DNA of 64,000 nucleotides, from contig NZ_CP132353.1 in assembly GCF_030758455.1 (NCBI RefSeq), forward strand, positions 1,860,001 to 1,924,000, in the 5' to 3' direction. The DNA is from Erwinia pyri (GTDB lineage: Bacteria; Pseudomonadota; Gammaproteobacteria; Enterobacterales; Enterobacteriaceae). Within the stretch, counting starts at the first letter, position 1, and every line of letters starts with the position of its first letter. Below, one piece after another: positions 61,747 to 64,000 of this stretch. Under the pieces are notes generated by a model. That model was not told the DNA's origin and searched no databases. It saw only the letters and a list, made by a program, of their open reading frames with translations. The translations under genes and the position numbers were made by a program.

Positions 61747-62633
61747 AAAATCAGGCTCGCGTAGTGCCGCTGATCGCCACCAACCCCACGGTGGAAGCCA
61801 GCGTTATCCCGTTAAAAACCCGTGCAGAACAGCCTGAGCCGCTCAGACGGCAGTGGTTACGTCCGGCGATCCAGCGTCTGCTTCCCGGCTTTTGCGGCAT
61901 GGGGCTGCTGCTGGCGGTGTGGCAACTAGCCGCTCTCTACAGCAAAGGGTTTCCTGACCCGGCATCGACCTGGCAGGCTGCCGTTACGCTGTTTGCCGAT
62001 CCTTTCTACAATGCAGGGCCGAATGATCAGGGTATTGGCTGGAACGTACTGGCCTCGCTGGATCGGGTGGCAACAGGGTTTGGTCTGGCTGCGCTGGTGG
62101 GCATTCCGGCAGGATTTTTGCTGGGCCGCTTCACTTTTCTCGGGCGGATGTTCAGTCCGGTAGTGGCGCTGCTGCGTCCGGTCAGCCCGCTGGCCTGGTT
62201 GCCGATAGGGCTGCTGCTGTTCCAGCGTGCGGAGCCAGCTTCCAGCTGGACCATCTTTATCTGTTCTATCTGGCCGATGATCATCAACACCGCCGAAGGG
62301 GTAAAGCGTATCCCTGAGGACTATCTCAACGTGGCCCGCGTGCTGCAGCTCTCCGAGCTGACCATCCTGCGCAAAATTCTTTTTCCCGCCGTGTTGCCGT
62401 CGGTACTGACCGGCGTGCGTCTCTCCATCGGCATTGCCTGGCTGGTGATTGTGGCGGCGGAAATGCTGACGGGCGGGCTGGGGATCGGATTCTGGATCTG
62501 GAATGAGTGGAACAACCTCAACGTGCAAAACATTCTGGTGGCAATCGGCATTATCGGGGTGGTGGGGCTGCTGTTGGAGCAGGGGCTGATGCTGCTGGCC
62601 CGCCGTTTCTCATGGCAGGAAGGAGGCAAATGA
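61743..62633 (+). CDS. nasE: Nitrate ABC transporter permease NasE/NrtB
   Basis: A 296-residue permease with about six hydrophobic segments after a cytoplasmic N-terminus and the EAA-type loop in EGVKRIPEDYLNVARVLQLSELTILRKILFPA. It overlaps nasF by ATGA and its stop overlaps the nasD start. Imports nitrate with NasF and NasD. Confidence 0.93.
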   Translation: MKNQARVVPLIATNPTVEASVIPLKTRAEQPEPLRRQWLRPAIQRLLPGFCGMGLLLAVWQLAALYSKGFPDPASTWQAAVTLFADPFYNAGPNDQGIGWNVLASLDRVATGFGLAALVGIPAGFLLGRFTFLGRMFSPVVALLRPVSPLAWLPIGLLLFQRAEPASSWTIFICSIWPMIINTAEGVKRIPEDYLNVARVLQLSELTILRKILFPAVLPSVLTGVRLSIGIAWLVIVAAEMLTGGLGIGFWIWNEWNNLNVQNILVAIGIIGVVGLLLEQGLMLLARRFSWQEGGK

Positions 62634-63415
62634 TGCAACCCATTATTCAGGTACAGCAGGTCACTCAGCGGTTTACCACCACCAGGGGTGAGTTCCTGGC
62701 ACTGGACAACGTCAGCTTCGATATTCACCAGGGGGAAACCCTGAGCCTCATCGGCCATTCAGGCTGCGGGAAATCAACGTTGCTGAATCTTATTGCCGGT
62801 CTGACTCAGCCCAGTGAAGGGGTATTGCTGTGCGATAACCGCGAAATTGCCGGTCCCGGTCCTGAGCGCGCGGTGGTGTTTCAGAACCATTCGCTGCTGC
62901 CCTGGCTGACCACCTATGACAACGTGGCGCTGGCAGTGAACCAGGTGTGCAAAGGGCAGAGCAAAGCTGAAAAGCACGACTGGATAGTGCACAACCTGGA
63001 GCTGGTACAGATGAGTCACGCGCTGACCAAACGCCCGGGGGAGCTTTCAGGAGGGATGAAGCAGCGGGTCGGGATTGCCCGTGCGCTGGCGATGAAGCCG
63101 AAGGTGCTGTTAATGGATGAGCCTTTCGGCGCGCTGGATGCCCTGACGCGGGCGCGCCTGCAGGAGGCGGTGATGGAGATACAGCAGAGGCTTAACACCA
63201 CCATTGTGCTGATCACCCACGATGTTGATGAGGCGGTGCTGCTCTCTGACCGGGTGATGATGATGACCAATGGACCGGCGGCAACGGTGGGTGAAATCGT
63301 GACGGTGGATCTGCCTCGTCCCCGCAGCAGGGTGCTGCTGGCCGATGAGCCGCGTTACCACCATCTGCGTCAGCAGGTGCTGCACTTCCTCTATGAAAAG
63401 CAGTCAGCGGCGTAA
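62633..63415 (+). CDS. nasD: Nitrate ABC transporter ATP-binding protein NasD/NrtC
   Basis: A 260-residue ATPase with Walker A GHSGCGKST, the signature LSGGMKQRVGIARALA and Walker B VLLMDEPFGALD. The start at 62633 (AGGAGG 6 bases upstream; ATG at 62630 also possible) overlaps the nasE stop. Powers nitrate import. Confidence 0.94.
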   Translation: MQPIIQVQQVTQRFTTTRGEFLALDNVSFDIHQGETLSLIGHSGCGKSTLLNLIAGLTQPSEGVLLCDNREIAGPGPERAVVFQNHSLLPWLTTYDNVALAVNQVCKGQSKAEKHDWIVHNLELVQMSHALTKRPGELSGGMKQRVGIARALAMKPKVLLMDEPFGALDALTRARLQEAVMEIQQRLNTTIVLITHDVDEAVLLSDRVMMMTNGPAATVGEIVTVDLPRPRSRVLLADEPRYHHLRQQVLHFLYEKQSAA

Positions 63416-63425
63416 GGAGAGGATC

Positions 63426-64000
63426 ATGGCGGAGCATCTGGTGGTGGTGGGAAACGGCATGGCGGCCATGCGCATGGTGGAAACACTCTGGACGCTGGCG
63501 CCTGACCGTTACCGCATTACGGTGGCAGGGCGTGAGCCGCACGGGAATTACAACCGCATCCAGCTTTCGCCCGTGCTGAGCGGGGAAAAGTCTTTTGCTG
63601 AGACCCTGCTGCACACCCCCGAATGGTATCGGCAGCGCGGCATCACGCTGCTCAGCGGCGAAGAGGTGCTGTCGCTCGATCTGGCCAGCAAAACCGTGAG
63701 GACGGCGTGCCGCACGCTGCAGTGGGACCAGCTGGTGCTGGCTACCGGATCTGAACCGGCAATGCCATTGATTGCGGGCATTGAGCAGCCGCACGTCAGC
63801 GGCTTCCGCAAGCTGGCTGACGTAGAGCAGATGCTGGCTGACGACGGCCCGGTGGTGGTTCTGGGCGGCGGTCTGTTGGGGGTGGAAGCGGCGGCGGCGC
63901 TTCGCCTGCGCGGAAGAAGCGTCACGCTGCTGCACCGCAACGGCTGGCTGATGGATCGTCAGCTTGATGCGAAAGCGGGAGAGCTGCTGGCGGAAACCCT
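63426..64000 (+). CDS. FAD/NAD(P)-dependent reductase of nitrate assimilation (NasC or NasB/NirB), partial
   Basis: The first 191 residues are visible: FAD-binding VVVGNGMAAMR (residues 6-16), YNRIQLSPVL, ATGSEPAMP and the NAD-binding VVLGGGLLGVEAAAALR. These fit both NasC, the electron-transfer subunit of assimilatory nitrate reductase, and the N-terminus of the NADH nitrite reductase large subunit. In Klebsiella nasC comes next after nasD, which favours NasC, but the part that distinguishes them lies beyond the window. AAGGAGAGG precedes the ATG. Confidence 0.9.
   Translation, partial: MAEHLVVVGNGMAAMRMVETLWTLAPDRYRITVAGREPHGNYNRIQLSPVLSGEKSFAETLLHTPEWYRQRGITLLSGEEVLSLDLASKTVRTACRTLQWDQLVLATGSEPAMPLIAGIEQPHVSGFRKLADVEQMLADDGPVVVLGGGLLGVEAAAALRLRGRSVTLLHRNGWLMDRQLDAKAGELLAET

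Overview
The window looks like a chromosomal segment from an Erwiniaceae-type enterobacterium (Pantoea/Erwinia/Mixta-like). The backbone block prs-ispE-lolB / hemA-prfA-prmC-sirB2-sirB1-kdsA / chaA-chaB-chaC, plus ychF, pth and ychH, is the enterobacterial arrangement. Around it are several accessory loci typical of plant-associated relatives. Genus is inferred from gene order and protein resemblance only.

Region by region: (1) 1-652, the end of a membrane FAD sugar/alcohol dehydrogenase operon. (2) 894-6284, a TetR regulator divergent from four genes (Gfo/Idh dehydrogenase, TIM-barrel isomerase, MFS transporter, DUF993 aldolase-like protein), with palindromic operators and a CRP site between them. 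(3) 6499-23041, a 16.5-kb carboxylate catabolic locus: two CitMHS carriers, an MFS carrier, 3-oxo-tetronate kinase and decarboxylase (OtnK/OtnC), an isopropylmalate/tartrate-dehydrogenase-family enzyme, an Asp/Glu-racemase-family protein, a LigI-like amidohydrolase, a beta-propeller lactonase, a divergent aconitase, a PhaB-like reductase, a signal-less solute-binding-type protein, and LysR and GntR regulators. A 24-bp motif, TGC[A/T]TTT-N10-AAA[A/T]GCA, occurs five times, once at each apparent promoter including that of the GntR gene. I propose it as the GntR operator; three good CRP sites lie in the same intergenic regions. The enzyme set does not match a pathway I recognise and is the best candidate for an undescribed system. 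It may degrade a hydroxylated di/tricarboxylate or its lactone to dihydroxyacetone phosphate and central intermediates.

(4) 23308-27710, small redox/detoxification genes (HxlR-SDR pair, PRISE-like reductase, LysR, glutathione transferase). (5) 28003-35968, ychF and pth, adjacent in E. coli but here separated by a SulP transporter, a degenerate YdiV-like EAL protein and an AT-rich colicin-E3-type bacteriocin/immunity cassette. The bacteriocin is split by one frameshift in an A8 tract while its immunity gene is intact. (6) 36230-49476, the conserved housekeeping block with a GGDEF diguanylate cyclase.

(7) 49484-58470, a reduced type VI secretion-derived cluster: PpkA kinase, PppA phosphatase, FHA protein, TagF, TssL with an OmpA domain, a C-terminally short TssM, a periplasmic protein and an SH3-like lipoprotein. 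No sheath, tube, spike, baseplate or ClpV genes are present, so it looks like a signalling/envelope module or remnant rather than a working injector. (8) 58922-64000, nitrate assimilation: the NasR antiterminator, then a leader with an NtrC-like site, a near-perfect sigma-54 promoter, an ANTAR-target hairpin and a terminator ahead of the NasF/NasE/NasD transporter genes and a FAD reductase gene that runs off the window. Nitrogen limitation would switch on initiation through NtrC/sigma-54, and nitrate or nitrite through NasR would allow read-through.
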